A stretch of 64,000 nucleotides of DNA from Dermatemys mawii (Eukaryota > Chordata > Testudines > Dermatemydidae): the NCBI GenBank assembly GCA_007922305.1, contig ML677341.1, positions 66,668,409 to 66,732,408 of the forward strand, given 5' to 3'. How positions within the stretch are numbered: the first letter of the stretch is position 1; every line of letters starts with the position of its first letter. Both the position numbers and the translations under genes were made by a program. Positions 22,000-34,439 of the stretch are shown here, one piece after another. Below the pieces are notes generated by a model. It was given only the letters and a program-made list of their open reading frames with translations, made no database searches and had not been told where the DNA came from.

Positions 22000-22881
22000 C
22001 GTACTGGTTTTGTGGGATTCACCTCTGCAGACAGAGATATGGAGCACATAAAGGCTGTCAAGATTAATGTCAAGGAATAATTAGGATTGGAACACACAAG
22101 TGCAGAAATTTCTGTGGTTAAGCAGAGTATAATTCAGGAAAGTGACATATTGCCAGGACAAAGGGCAGAGCTTTTGTTAGTATGAGGTGTCGGGATTCTT
22201 GTGGCTTTGACCAAAATGCATATAATATACTCTCTAAACCGTCAGTTTCTAACGGTGGAAGTAGTGGACCATATTCCTGTTGACATGCTTATTGGAAATG
22301 ATTTTTCCCGTGTGGCTCAGGCTTTTAAGGTATTTGCCCATAGCAAGAAGGAATACTATGCTGGGACCGCTGAGGAAAAGGGTAAAGTCCCAGGAACTGC
22401 TGAAGAAAAGGTAGAAAGGCTCTTTGATTCCTCTGCAGCAGAGGGAAGCAGCATGTTTCCAGGTGTGGAGGAGATTGAGACCAGCAACTGCACTGCAGCA
22501 GAAGGCAACATCTCCTCAGGAAGGAGATGTTTAGAAATTCAGGAAGGGGGTGGGGTGCCTATCATTGAGGTGGTTAGCCGCCACCACATTGCACCTGAAC
22601 AAGGCACAGAGCCCACTCTAGAGAGCATAGAGAGATGTGTCTTAAAGGAGGGGCCCAGAGAAGGAAATGGAAAAGGAACAGTGGGAGCACATGTCTGTTT
22701 CTTCACTGATCACTTGGGAGAGGAAGCCCAGGACAGAGTGGCTGATTCAGAACATGTGCATCCAGGTATGCAGCTTAGAACACAGGTACAGAGAGGGAAT
22801 TGTGTAACTGACCTCCTGCAGGAAATCAGTCATACAGCTGAGTTTTTAGGGACAGAGAACAGAGTTTGTACCATATATTAG
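22000..22881 (+). pseudogene. gypsy aspartic-protease-like remnant with open C-terminal extension
   Basis: 'YRTGFVGFTSADRD' is followed near 22085 by 'LGLEHTSAEISVVKQSI', which stands where the protease active site DTGA is expected; the aspartate is replaced (HTSA), so the enzyme would be dead. 'ESDILPGQRAELLLV' follows, then a stop. From 22201 a single frame stays open for 226 codons: VEVVDHIPVDMLIGNDF (the conserved second protease motif) and then a Glu/Gly-rich tail with two 'TAEEK' repeats, ending at a stop at 22879-22881. A long open frame after a dead protease is odd for a copy of this age. Confidence 0.6.
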
Positions 22882-23400
22882 GGTGAGACACCGCTTGATT
22901 CAAATCTTGCTAAGTTAGAATTTAAGCTGTGTTTCTATTTTTATTTCTTACGTAACCAACTCTGATCTATATGCCTGCTACTTATAATCACTTAAAATCT
23001 ATGTTTCTGTAGTTAATAAATCTGTTATATATTTTATTAAGGCAATGTGTTTTGGTTGAAATGCTTGGAAATCTCAGCTCAGGTTACAAAGGCTGGTGCA
23101 TGTCCACTTTCCTATGAAGAAGTAACAAACAGTAACAAGCGTACGCTGGCCTGGCTTCTGACCAGGGCAAGATGGTACAGATCTGGGTTGCAAGACTGGA
23201 AGCTGTGGGGAATTGGCTGAAGCTTTCCTATTGATGGCTCATGAGTGGCTGGGAGCTTAGTTCAGTTGAGTGTGTCCCTGCCTACAGAGAGCTGTATAAA
23301 CAGAATGCCCATCAGAGACTTGTAGCTTGACTTCAGCATCGCAGTGTGAGAGGCTGTCCAGGTTGGGTTTGGAGGGCTCAGTTTGCACCTCAGGAACCCC
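22882..23400 (+). repeat. LTR-like sequence with AATAAA
   Basis: 'cttgctaagttagaatttaa' and 'tctgtagttaataaatctg' match a common turtle LTR-type repeat with a polyadenylation signal (AATAAA near 23015). It directly follows the gypsy remnant and a possible promoter-like 'gctgtataaacag' lies near 23290. The boundaries are not sharp. Confidence 0.4.
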
Positions 23401-23641
23401 GTCACATTACCAAAACACTGCTGTCTTTCCAGTCTCTCTCAGAGATATTGTTCTATCACTCTCCATCAGCATGATTTACTTCCCAGCCCTTCTCCAGTCT
23501 GTCCTTCACTCCTTTCCCAATCTTCAGCCAGCCAACCACTGTGATTTCTGCGAGGAGCTTGGCTATCTCCTTTCCTCCTTCCTCTTGCTATCATATGTCA
23601 GTGCCATGCTTTCTATCCCTTCCTCTGCTGTCATGCTATGC

Positions 23642-23890
23642 CAAGGTGGGCAAACCTTTTGGCCCGCGGGCCACATCAGGGTTGCAGAACTGTGTGGAGG
23701 GCCAGGTAGGGAAGGCTGTGCCTCCCTAAACAGTCTGGTCCCCTGCCCCAATCCGGTCCTCCCACTTCCTGCCCCCTAACTGCCCTGCTCAGAATTCCTG
23801 ACCCATCCAACCCCCAAACCCCACTCCTTGTTCCCTCACTGCCCACTCCGAGGATCTCCGTCCCTAACCACCTCCCCTCAGGACCTTGCA
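23642..23890 (+). mobile_element. hAT element, 5' part only (family of 56039-56672)
   Basis: The start 'aaggtgggcaaaccttttgg' and 'cgggccacatcagggttgca' match the left end of the complete element at 56039. The following C-rich text is shared up to about 23890, where similarity stops. The right end and target duplication are missing. Confidence 0.65.
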
Positions 23891-25359
23891 AATTTTAAAA
23901 AAGGACTTTCTTCCCCTCCACCTCCCTCATGCCACTTTACACCGTCCATTTTCCTTGCCTTTAATACATAGCAGTACTTTGCCATATGCAGAGACAGTGG
24001 CAGAGCTACAAATGGAACCCAAGTCTCTCAGCTCCCTTAGGCAGTGGGCCATGATGCTTCCGTTTGCCTTGCTCTCTCCTGTGGTTCCTTTTCTCTCTGG
24101 CTTCAAGCATTCTCTTGTACTGAAAAAGATTTCTCCTGATCCCACCAGCCTCTGGAACTATCGTATGACTGTCCTAGTCCTTTACCTCCAAGGTCCTAGC
24201 TATGCTCTCTGTTCAGGTAGATTTCCTCTCCCCCACCCCCAACTGTCTTCTCGGTCCCTTCTGAACTGGTTTCCACACCTCTCCACTCCACTTAAGCGAC
24301 TCTGAAAAGCTCACCACCTTTCCTAGCTAACCCTACAGGGTTAACTCACATTAAAATGACATTAGAATATCAGTCATTTCTAAATTAAATTTTTTTTTTT
24401 CTGATTAAACAAGTAACAGCCAGTCCAACAGGCTGTTTCCTCATATCCATTATACAGAGTGAATTCAAGTGAAACCACCTAGTTTGCATGGTATTGACAG
24501 GCTCAGGTTTCACCATATACAGTGAAACAATTAAAAAAAGTCTATCTCTTTCGTGCAAAGTGCTACAAGGAAGACATACATTCAGAAAAGGACCCAGCTC
24601 CACAAGCCTTTCAAGTACAACAATATAAGCACAATCAAAACACTTGAAACCCATCTTCTTCCAGCAAGTCTTATACAAAAATGTTGCTATGGGAACAAAA
24701 CCCTCTGTCCATCCAATCAAATCAACCCAGAATTAAACAAAGCTGACAATATCACTAATATCTACACTTCATTGGCACCAAAGAGAAAACAACCAGATTC
24801 ACAACAGAATGGTGAAAAACAACAAATACCCTCTCACCAGAAAAATTGAAGGTCTTTGTCAGATCATCCTTGTTTCTATAGCACTGTACATTTACCCAGT
24901 GTTTTAGAAAACAATCAAGGTGACATGTTTCCTTCCTTGAAGAATTTACAATCTAACAGGCAAAAATCAAAGCAGGACAACAGATTCAAGAGAACTGAGG
25001 AAGAAATCCAAACAGGAAAGGGATGTGATGGTGCAGAGAGGTGAACCCTAGCAGTGGCAGGTGAACCATCACCTTCTTTGAGAGTGTTACATTTTTAGAG
25101 TCTTTACTTTGAGGATATTGTCCTAAAATTTTGGGAGTGAGGGGAGTCATCAAGCATTTGTTAAAGAGTGACTAAGTGAAGAACAGTGTAAACAGGCGCA
25201 TTCCCTGCTTGTTTACTGAAAGAGAGACAGTCAGTCTGACTTATTTTTCACGTATGTTTTTAAAATGCCTGTGTAAGGGTTTACATATATAAAAAAACAA
25301 CACACCGCAAATTCTATTTCAGCCTCTTGTTGGGGATCCCCTCTGCCTCCTTCTCATCT
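23891..25359. other. No gene seen; possible SINE/CR1-like tail near 24880-24965
   Basis: 'atagcactgtacatttaccc' to 'gaatttacaatctaacagg' (about 24880-24960) is the complement of a common tail that reads 'gattgtaaactcttt..' in other copies. The rest has no coding exon I recognise. Confidence 0.35.
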
Positions 25360-25560
25360 CAGGCAACATTAGAAAGTTTTGCCAGTTTAACTATACCATT
25401 ACCAGTATAGTTGGACCAGTAAAACCCTCCTAATGTAGACAGTAGTAAAAAAAAAAGTGCTGTTACCAAAACAGCTTATGCTGGAATTCATAATCAGTTT
25501 TATATGGATACAACTGTGTCTGCAGCCTGGCTTTTACCAGCCTAGCTATACTGTCAAATA
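25360..25560. mobile_element. Possible short DNA transposon fragment
   Basis: 'taactataccattaccagta' and 'ctcctaatgtagacagtag' resemble the right end of short turtle elements that end in 'tgtagaca', with internal repeats of 'tatactgg'. Ends and duplications are not clean. Confidence 0.33.
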
Positions 25561-26234
25561 ATCATAACCCTAACCAAGCCTCAGTGCCTTATTTCATGCT
25601 ATTCCTCAATGTATGGGATTTCTTCCTTCTCCTTGTTCACCAGTGGTGATTCATCCTGCTGCAGAGGATCAGCACAAGGCCTAAGGGCCCCTTAAAACTC
25701 TCTTCAGCCCAAGTGGCCCCAAGGAAATGGGGTAGGGACCTTGTTCTGGCTCTCTGCACTAGGTGAATTTCAGCTCCTGTGGAAGGCCTTTCAAACATTC
25801 TCCTGTCTAGTCTAGGTGACATCTTTAAACAAAACATCATACTAAATGAAAAACAAAATCCCACTTTCTACCTATTTGCCATGTATGCTGCACGTTGCAT
25901 GCATCTTACCTGGGCTTCGGTATCCACAAAAGGACATAGGTGCCCAACTGCCATGTTCTAGCCTGGCCACCCAAGCCCAAGTCACTTGTCCAGGGCTCTG
26001 CCACGTGGGTTTTTTTGCAAAGTAAATGTACCCTAAGTTTCTGCCAAGCGAGCATGCGCCCTGCTCCCTCGGTCAAGTGCCTGGGGGCTTAATCTCCTGC
26101 CTGTGCCCCAGAGGGGTCCTGAAGTGAGGCATTCTCCAGCCTACGCACTAGGCATGCTCACACTCATAGCATCCTTAAACCCACATTAAACCAGCTGGAG
26201 CCAGAGGAGGAGGTGCCACCCACGCTGCTGTTAT

Positions 26235-26745
26235 AACTTTTCACTCGGTGGCTAGAGCACTCACCCAGAATGTGGAGGACTCATGGTTAATCCCCCCTCT
26301 GCCTGATGTGAAGAAGGCTGTTGAACTTGGGTCTCTCACCTCCCAGGACCTCCTCTCCATTAGACTGCAAACTCTTAACACATAGTCTTCCTGGTTCTGT
26401 AAAATACTGTGTAGATTTACAGCACTACAGAAACAAGTGATCTTGACAATGACTGTTTTGTTTTTTCCAGTAAGAGGGTTATTTGCGTTTTCCAATATTC
26501 TGATATGAATCTTGTTGTTTTCTCTTTCGTATTGACTGCTTGAGTGAAATATAGCTATTATCATTTTTTAAAAAATTCTGGGGATGATTTGAGTGGTAGA
26601 GCGAGAGCTACGGGCTGTTCTGAAGCAGGGCTCTCTCCGCCGCTCCTGCTGAGGCTGTTCCATTGTGTATGAATAACTGCTCATTGGAGCAGGGGGACAG
26701 GAACTTGAATATCCTAATCACTGAGCTATAGAGTCATTCTCACTC
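26235..26745. repeat. Pair of tRNA-like modules in inverted orientation
   Basis: On the plus strand at 26245-26300, 'ggtggctagagcac' and ggttaatcccc look like RNA polymerase III A and B boxes. On the minus strand the complement of 26701-26730 gives 'tatagctcagtgatta' (A box) and 'attcaagttc' (B box). Neither folds as an intact tRNA from what I can see. The arrangement looks like a SINE-derived inverted pair about 400 bp apart. Confidence 0.45.
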
Positions 26746-26854
26746 TCTGGACCAATGATTATTTAAAAGCGTAAGCACTCACTCTCCATACAAGATGGTC
26801 TGAGAGCAAAAGCAGCACTCGGTCTATATCTTAGAACCACAGCCTACAACACCC

Positions 26855-27010
26855 TTAGGACTTGTCTACACGTGGAGTAATTCAGAAACAGTTATTATTG
26901 AGTAATTGCATGTGTGGACATTCTTCTTAAGGAATAACAGTGCCTGATTCCTGTTTAAATAGATTTAATTACAGCAGTGCAACTTTCCTATAATACAGAC
27001 ACGTACTTAG
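26855..27010. mobile_element. Short DNA transposon, 'TTAGG.CTTGTCTACA' type
   Basis: The left end is TTAGGACTTGTCTACACG and the right end 'acagacacgtactta' is its diverged complement. The interior has 'gagtaattcagaaacag' and 'aaggaataacag' as in common turtle copies. The ends match only partly. Confidence 0.42.
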
Positions 27011-27479
27011 CTTGTTAGATCCTCAAGGCACTGACCCTTGTCTTGTTCTATGTTCTGAAGTCAGAAAGAGAACACTTATAATGCTCAAATTATATTGCAC
27101 GCATACTTAGTTTATTTTGAAATAAGCAAAAAGGATGGGATTAGGCATGTGTCTATAAACTGGGATTGAAAAGCCTATGATTTCATTTATTAGAATGACT
27201 AAACAGCAATGAAGATTGACAATTCAATCACTTATTAATAGTGAGTTATTTTATTTCCATTCATGTGTAGGTGAGTCAAAAGCTAAACACATTTAAAAGA
27301 GGATAATTATTATTAAACTGATTTAATTCTTTCCTCCTATTTCACACCACATATTATCTGCATCAACAAACTGTATTTTAATTTGCTTGTGAGCTATTGA
27401 CTGATTGAACAAATAAAAACAAAATCAGTGGTAGTTTGGGAAATTCTCTTAGGTTGAACACAGAGCTAAGATCCATGAG

Positions 27480-27655
27480 CAGCTGGGTCCGAGTCCCCAG
27501 TTCTGCTACTGTCTTGCTGTGCAAACTTTGTCACTGAATCTCTCCCAATCCCATTCTCCATCTTTAAGATGTGGATAGTAATAACTATCTGTCTCACAAT
27601 AGTGAAGTAAGGATTACTTAGTAAATGGCAGCATGGTGCTTTGAACAGTTATTTT
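27480..27655 (+). repeat. MIR-type SINE, old copy
   Basis: 'gagtccccagttctgctact', 'ttgctgtgcaaactttgtca' and 'agatgtggatagtaataact' follow the order of the MIR body (B box, 'tctgccactt..gctgtgtgacc', 'aaatggggataataat'). Similarity continues to 'ggtgctttgaacag'. MIR elements are ancient and shared across amniotes, so this copy is probably old. Confidence 0.6.
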
Positions 27656-27660
27656 TTAAC

Positions 27661-30600
27661 ATTTGTAGTATTTCAACATATGGTACTAGTCTCTGTTGTT
27701 TTGCTATTCATACTCGGAGCTTCAATTAGTATCAAGCAACTTCATAATGAATTATCTGTTCAAATTTAGCCCTTTTCTATTTATTATTTTCTATAAACAT
27801 TCAAAATTGTGTCAATATTTGTACGCATTTCTTTTGCTCTGTCATGTTACTGGAAATCTGGACTACAAGCTACACTGACTAGTAGTGACTGGTCACAAGT
27901 CACATGATATTGTTTCTCTTCCTGAGCGGATGAGCATAACTCTTACAAGCAAGTTTCTGGTGTAAATGCTTGTTGAAAGCACACAAGTGTTTGTTCTTGT
28001 CTATACTATTGCAATTGTGGTGATGTAGAACTAGGAAAAAAAAGGGAGTTTATTTACTCATGTATGTCCAGGACCGTAATAAGTTTGCTTTCTCTCACCC
28101 TTCTACTCCTTATTGAATTGGCATTATTTCTGCTGTTGCCACTTTGTCTGACCATTTTAGATCCGAAGAACCAAATTCTGCTATCAGTTACTGATACAGT
28201 TTCCCATAGCAGCCAATCTGAAGCTTCATGCATGAAGACTAAAACTAGAGCTTTATTTTGAGAAGATGCGTTGTTACAAACACATCTAAATACCAGACTG
28301 AGAGTGCCCATACTTTTGATGGAGATTTTTAAATCTAACAGAAAAAACACTACAATTCATTTCTCCTGACTTTGTGATCTTTAACCGTTCCAGAAGAGAC
28401 GGCTCCTTCAAGTCCTTCATCATCATAAATAAAACAAATCATCCATTCAGAAACATGACTGTTTTCATTCACCTACAAACCCTAGATCAACTAGCAATCA
28501 AAATACAGCAGGGAAAGCAGAGCAATCCCATGAGTGTAAAGGGAAAAAGAATGTCTAGTCACATAGAAATAGCATATAGAATTGGCATGAATAGCAGATA
28601 ACCCATCATAATAAGTTATCTTCAAATGCTAATTTCACTAAGACCCTTTGCATTAAAACCTCTCTCTTGCATTGAATGCTTTTCAGACATTCAGTTACAT
28701 TTGTGTCCTCGATCCTGCAACTGATTATGTTGAGAAGGAGATAAAGAATGGTACTTTTCACTCCATACAGATGCTGTTCATTGCAGTTACTTCACTCACG
28801 GACAGCTAGATTGGCTTAAAATGATATGTTTGCTTATCTATTTTGCATGGATTTAGAGGAGTTAGTTAATAATCCAGAATAAAGGGCAGCAGTCTAACAG
28901 GGATTATGTAATTGACTTTTCATTCCTTGGATATGCCTGTTGGCGAGGAAAAGAAAATATCACATTTAAATGAATATTTTTGTTGAAGCTAATTTAAGCA
29001 GAAAAAACAATGATCAGCTCTGCCAAATAAACATTACATTAAAATAGAAATGTGTAGTTAGGGCTATTTGTAGGAAAATAAATTCAAAAATGTACTGTCT
29101 CATTAACCCATTTTGTTGTCATTTTGTTATACACCAGAATTTTCAGGACTATAAGAACCTAACCAGAATAGAACTGAAGCTGCAAGAGAAATCGATGAAA
29201 GAGATGGGAATGATAACCAATGATAGCTCTATTGATTCATTCACTGTAACTATCTGACAATGAGCAGCAAGTTATCATGAGACCTAAATTATTATAACAG
29301 CAACTGTGATGTTAGTAACAGCATTTAGCATCAGCATCTAGCAGTTATTAGGAAATAGCTAACAATCAAGCAAATCACTTAAGCATGTGCATAACTTTAA
29401 TCACATGAGCAATCCTAATGTCGTGTTTTTAGTGATCTGTTGAATAATTTTACATGGTTTCTCTCTCATTAGGCAGTAGAGACCAGACACTTCATAGGGC
29501 CAAAGACACAAGCTTGTCCAGAACCCATTCTTCCAATTTGTTAGTCAATTTCCTCTGCTTTCCTCAATAACACAAAGACAAAAACATTTCAAACAGAAGG
29601 AAAAGGCAACTGTAAAACTCAAAATTGGCCAGGGCACTGAGTAGCAGGTGTAATATCCAAAAACCATTTGTGCCTCCAGCTCCATTTCTGAAAGCATTTC
29701 AGTTTCAAGGTGACAACATCTCTTTAAATTTCAAGAACAAATAAAGCCATAAAGTGTCAACTAACAATTTTTACAAGTGACATCTCACACAGCACAAGAG
29801 AAAATACAAATACACAGTACCAGATCAAACAGACCTGTCACATTGTGGATTCCAGTGAAACAGAACAGCATCAGTGTAGTTCCTGACCAGTAGGCATTTC
29901 TGCCCTTAAAGGGCACATTACCCCATCACAGACACACAGTCACCCAGTCACTCAATGCAAAGTTAAGAATCTTACAGATTATAAAAGGCCTTTCAGCAAC
30001 ATAATTTGTTTCCATTTAAAGTTGAGCAACATGAATTGAAACCAGCTAGAAACATTGAAAATATCAACATTTTAAAAGAGGGAGACCGGACAAGAACTAT
30101 TTATTAGTTAACATCATTATGTCCTTTCACCCAGCCCAGTATGCTACCAATGACATTTAGTCTGTGTAGAGGCAACATGCAGTACAATGGAACACCATAG
30201 ATGGCTGTATCAAATGAGTTTGACTCCCCTGGCTCTATTAAATTTACTACTTGGAAAGCAAAATTGCTGTCCAGGCTGTGGCACAAAGTTAATTTCTATG
30301 TATGTAAGCTGGTAACATACTGTTCTAATATTTACTTACACTGTGTAAGTTAAACATGAAGGGTCCTGCCCTGTGCTTTTTAATCTTACTTTTAACAGTT
30401 GCTCTACACATTTTACTCTATTTTCCGGGCCTGAACAAATTCCAATAAATCTCTTGTGGCATCCTGAGTTAGGAAGATTTGGTTTTTGTGGTTTTATGGC
30501 CAGTCAGGGAAAAGAAGCAAAAGGCAAATCCTGAGATAGGATGTCAACCCAGGAACTGATGACCATTACTAGATATAATTAGAACAGAATAACAGTCTGA

Positions 30601-32684
30601 GGTTCTGATTGGCTTGGGGAATTGGCAATGTGAGAAAGACTTTCACCCTACTGATTCAGTTATGGACTAGGTTAGCACTGATGGACAGTTGTTACCATCA
30701 GATAGCGATTCAGTGGCTTTAGTGCAATGAGTTGGTGGTCTCAGCACAGTTCCTTGTGAGGAGGTGTTTGCCTCAAAAAAAGATCATACTAATAGGCCCC
30801 TTACTGTCAGTCTTGATTGCAAACCCAAGAAGTAAACTCCATGGAGGAGACTGGGACTAAAAGTGAGTCTCCCATGTTGAGTTGGGACACACTGGTAGGT
30901 CAGCAACATGTAGTGCTGCTACCTATCGGGCACATATTGTTCTGATAAACAGAGGACAGTGCAAGCTCCAGAGCTATCAATAAGAAACTTTTCATAAGCA
31001 CCAAACATACTAAGAAATAGAAGTGGTGAGTGGTGAGGAAACAGTCACGTCAGCTGCACCGTACTTTCTAAATGAAAAATACTGAATTACACTGCTACTG
31101 GGATCTCTGTTAACCTCATAATCTGGAATGTCAGTGATGCATGAAACAGTGTTGGTGATATTAAATATTTATCATGGTCAAAGATGGGTGAAATGTATTA
31201 TTCGGTTGGTTTCGAAGTGTCTGCCAGACAGTACAGGCCTGATTTTTGCCCTCGCCTCATTCACACAGTAAATACAGAATAATTCCATCAAAAACAGTGG
31301 AGTTGCACCAGTATAAATTGGGGGTGACTGAAAAAACAGGTCCTAAAGCTTCATGAAAAGTATGAAACATCGTATTTTAAATACAGAGTTAGCAGGAATT
31401 TTGACAGTCAACTATGAAGTATTATGTTTGTAAAACTACCAGCAACTGAATTGGGATTACGTTGGTAACAGGTGAAAAATCACCATGCTATTTAAAAAGA
31501 AATATAGTCACAGTTCATTTCCCCTTAGGGCTTCCTATAGCATGACCGCTAGGGTTTCCTTAGTCTTATTTGTGGAGTAACTACCCACAAATCTCAAAAA
31601 GGTAATAAAATGTGACTGTCTTTCTTTGTAAGTGGCATGGTGATTTCTCATGTAATGCATGAATGAGATCTACTTTTAGCTATGAAGCCACACAAACACT
31701 ATGTCCTTTGCTGCATCTTTGGAGCAGTAAAGCAGAAAACTAGGGCTTGAATCTCCTGCAGTTTATTCTGGTGTAAATCAGGAGTCACTCCATTGAAAAA
31801 AAAGAAATAAAAACTATGTAAGGAGAGAATTAGGCTCTTAGATTTTTCTCTCTTAACTGAAAGTTTAAAATCTGAAGACTATCATAGAATGAAGAAAAGT
31901 TGCAACCAAACCCTAATATCGTGGACTCTGATTTTATTTTTGTTTAAAACTTGTGCTTCCCCCCCCCCCCTTGATGTTCTCCTATCCCTGATAAGGCATG
32001 AATGGGGTAGGGAGTTGAATGAAGGTACAGAAGATGGATTTCATGTGTGTGACATATTTTACACTTGCCACATGCAAATAGTCACAGCAGCACTACATGA
32101 TGTGTCTGTCAGGGTGGGCAGAAAAAGCATCTGTGGTGATAGCAAAGCAGGTACAGGCTTTATTAAAGGGACACTGCCAAGCGTATGTCATGAAAGGGAC
32201 TATTTTTTTTAAAAAAAGCAAGGTTCAAATACAGCATCCATCAAACAATATGTCCTGGTATTTTTAGAAAAATCCCTTAAAAAAAAAACATCCGAGTATC
32301 TTTGCATCACTGCTTATTTTCAAAGTCTTTTGAGTGGGCCTGAAAGCGGCATCATCAAATATGCTCAGGCCCATTCCCCGGCTCTTTGTGCACATGCTTG
32401 CTTGCAGGTACTGACTGATGGCACTGGTGAACCCCCTTTTGCATGCACTGGGGATGAGTGTGTGTGTAAGGTTACACACATACACACACACACACACACA
32501 CCCCCGAGCTGTGTGCAAGAATGATGTCATCAGGCTAGAATATGAGATCAGAAGTGCAAATGTCCCTCAACAAACCAGTGAAACTGACTACACACAAAGT
32601 ACTGTCAAATACACAAACAGCAGCTTGTCAGACGAGGGGAGAAGAGAAAAACATTTCCCCCTCTAATCTCTTTTAATTATAACG
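27661..32684. other. AT-rich stretch without recognised genes or transposons; (CA)n at 32474-32501
   Basis: I see no splice-flanked coding exon and no terminal repeats over 5 kb, apart from short 'agtcaatggag'-type text near 31310 and 31760. In a window otherwise full of transposons this is the largest repeat-poor block. A (CA)n tract of about 14 units is at 32474-32501. Confidence 0.4.
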
Positions 32685-33045
32685 GCAGCTGGCAGGGCTA
32701 AGGACAATAAGAAGGAACTTCTTAGGTATATTAGGAACAAAATAAATCCTAGCAGTGGTATAGACCCATTCCTAGAGAGATATGGTAAAATGATTAATAA
32801 TGATGACAAAAAGACAGAAGTGTTCAATAAATATTTCTCTCCTCTAGTTTGAAATCAGTATAGTTATATACTTGTGTCATATGAGGATGATGGAGTACTT
32901 GCCAGTCCATTAGCAACTGAGGAGGATGTTACAGGTAATTGGGTAAAATTTAACGGCCTGTGATATATACTGGAAGGCAGACTAATGATCTACTGGTCCC
33001 TTCAGGCTTTAAACTCCATGAATCATGGAATCTTAACAAAATCAA
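32685..33045 (+). mobile_element. CR1 LINE fragment with internal deletion
   Basis: 'ctaaggacaataagaaggaa', 'tatattaggaacaaaataaa' and 'agtgttcaataaatattt' match the CR1 ORF2 region upstream of the reverse transcriptase. From about 32950 the text jumps to the CR1 3' tail ('tgatatatactggaaggcag', 'ctggtcccttcaggctttaa', 'catgaatcatggaatc'). About 2 kb of the element is missing between them. Confidence 0.65.
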
Positions 33046-33194
33046 GATTTATTAAAAAAAAGACAATGTAATTTAAACTAAAGAAGTTGTTCATTTAACA
33101 TTTCTAGATACTTCTAGATACCTCACATAAGCTAAACTAGATGAGGCATTCTCAGCTACATAACAGAGTTAAAAAGAAAAGTCAATAGCTTTAA

Positions 33195-34270
33195 TCCCTT
33201 GAAATTAATCCCCTCTCACATCAGACTCGCAGCTTCTCTGACTACCCTGATATCAACTCTTCTGCTGTGTCTGGCGATATCCAGGACCTGCTTAGCAAGT
33301 TTAAAACTGGTGCTCCCTGTTATATACACTGTGAGTTGCCTTGTTCTCAGTAAGAGACATGTTTGTGTTTTTCAAGATATCAGCTCCCTGGCAGCATCAG
33401 CCACCTAATCTCCTCATGGTTCTGCCAGCGCTTACGTGGCCTTGCTGGTAACAATTCGTGTATCCCAGCACCTGAACCCCTATGAAATAGTTCCCTGTGG
33501 TATCCAGCCCTGTCACTGGACACTCACAGAAATTACCTGGTTTGCTGTCTCAAAGGGAACAATATACACACAGCATGATTGGTACAACTCAGGATCAGTC
33601 CTTTATAACATCACAGCACTGAGATGCATTTAAAGTGAAAACAATCCTAAGTTTATCATCAAAGGTTAAGAACTGGAAATAGTGTATAAGGACAATGATG
33701 GAAACAAAAATGGTTACATTAAACACAATATATATCATGCTTCTTAGACTCTAAATGCAACTTATAAAGGCTATAAGCCTTGTCTAAAGTAATTCTCACC
33801 TAAAGCAATCTCCCAGCATCACCAACCGACATGGCTGGGATCCAGCTTACTTCAATGCAAAAACACTGTCCTTTTTGCTTCTTCAGTGAAGGATAAAGAT
33901 GTATCCTTTCGCTTCTCCTGGTTTGTCCCAGAGTCAGAATGACTCCTGTGGTTTCTTTCCTGGTGTGACAATGAGTCTTGTAGCACCTTATAGATTAACA
34001 GATCTTAGGGATCATGAGCTTTCGTGGGCTAAGACCCACTTCATCAGATGAATGTTCCTGGTGTGCTGGCTCCAAGTTGTTTTCACATACTCGTGTTGAT
34101 TCCATATGCAAAACGGGCTTCCTCTGTGCTGACTTACAATGCTTCATCTATATATGAACCTATGCAGGCAAGGTAACATACATTGCTTTGTCTGGCACAT
34201 AGGGTGCTCAGATACCTCAGCAAGGAGCACAGCATGCACACCTAGAAAAGTAAATTTGCTTGATCCCATA
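33195..34270 (-). repeat. LTR-retrotransposon-like region, split by a Penelope tail
   Basis: The text ('ccctgtggtatccagccctg', 'taacatcacagcactga', 'caaccgacatggctgggatc') resembles minus-oriented LTR-type repeats of turtles. The Penelope insertion at 33968-34054 divides it. I cannot define LTR ends or coding domains, so the class is uncertain. Confidence 0.3.
33968..34054 (-). mobile_element. Penelope-like 3'-tail insertion, 87 bp, 11-bp target duplication
   Basis: The insert reads 'acaatgagtcttgtagcacc' to 'cacttcatcagatgaatg', a part of the same tail as 20050-20189. TTCCTGGTGTG is duplicated exactly at 33957-33967 and 34055-34065. It is minus-oriented and lacks the outermost 'cagaggggtagcc' end. 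Confidence 0.82.
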
Positions 34271-34439
34271 AGTCACAGTGAGTATCTTAGCCCCTAGTGG
34301 GATTTAGTGAGGCTCACTAGGTAGTGATTCACTGGAATATAGTTGTAAATAAATAGCATTTCACCAAAAATACTGTGGTGGTTCTGAGATGGGGAGTGGG
34401 GAAGTGAAATTACCCAGGTTATTGCAGATCCTATTTAGG

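Larger units (their letters stand above)
20640..22881 (+). mobile_element. Ty3/gypsy-like retrotransposon, decayed gag-protease region
   Basis: The stretch carries a gag-like helical domain, a CCHC-like knuckle and an aspartic-protease-like domain in the normal order on the plus strand, in broken frames (annotated separately). No reverse transcriptase or integrase follows. A hAT element (20728-21054) sits near its 5' part, and an LTR-like sequence follows at 22882. It is an internal deletion derivative or a truncated copy of a Gmr1-type or related gypsy element. Confidence 0.65.

Noticed and set aside
26241..26300. tRNA gene
   Set aside because: A and B box-like words are present but no full cloverleaf; the context is a repeat with an inverted partner.
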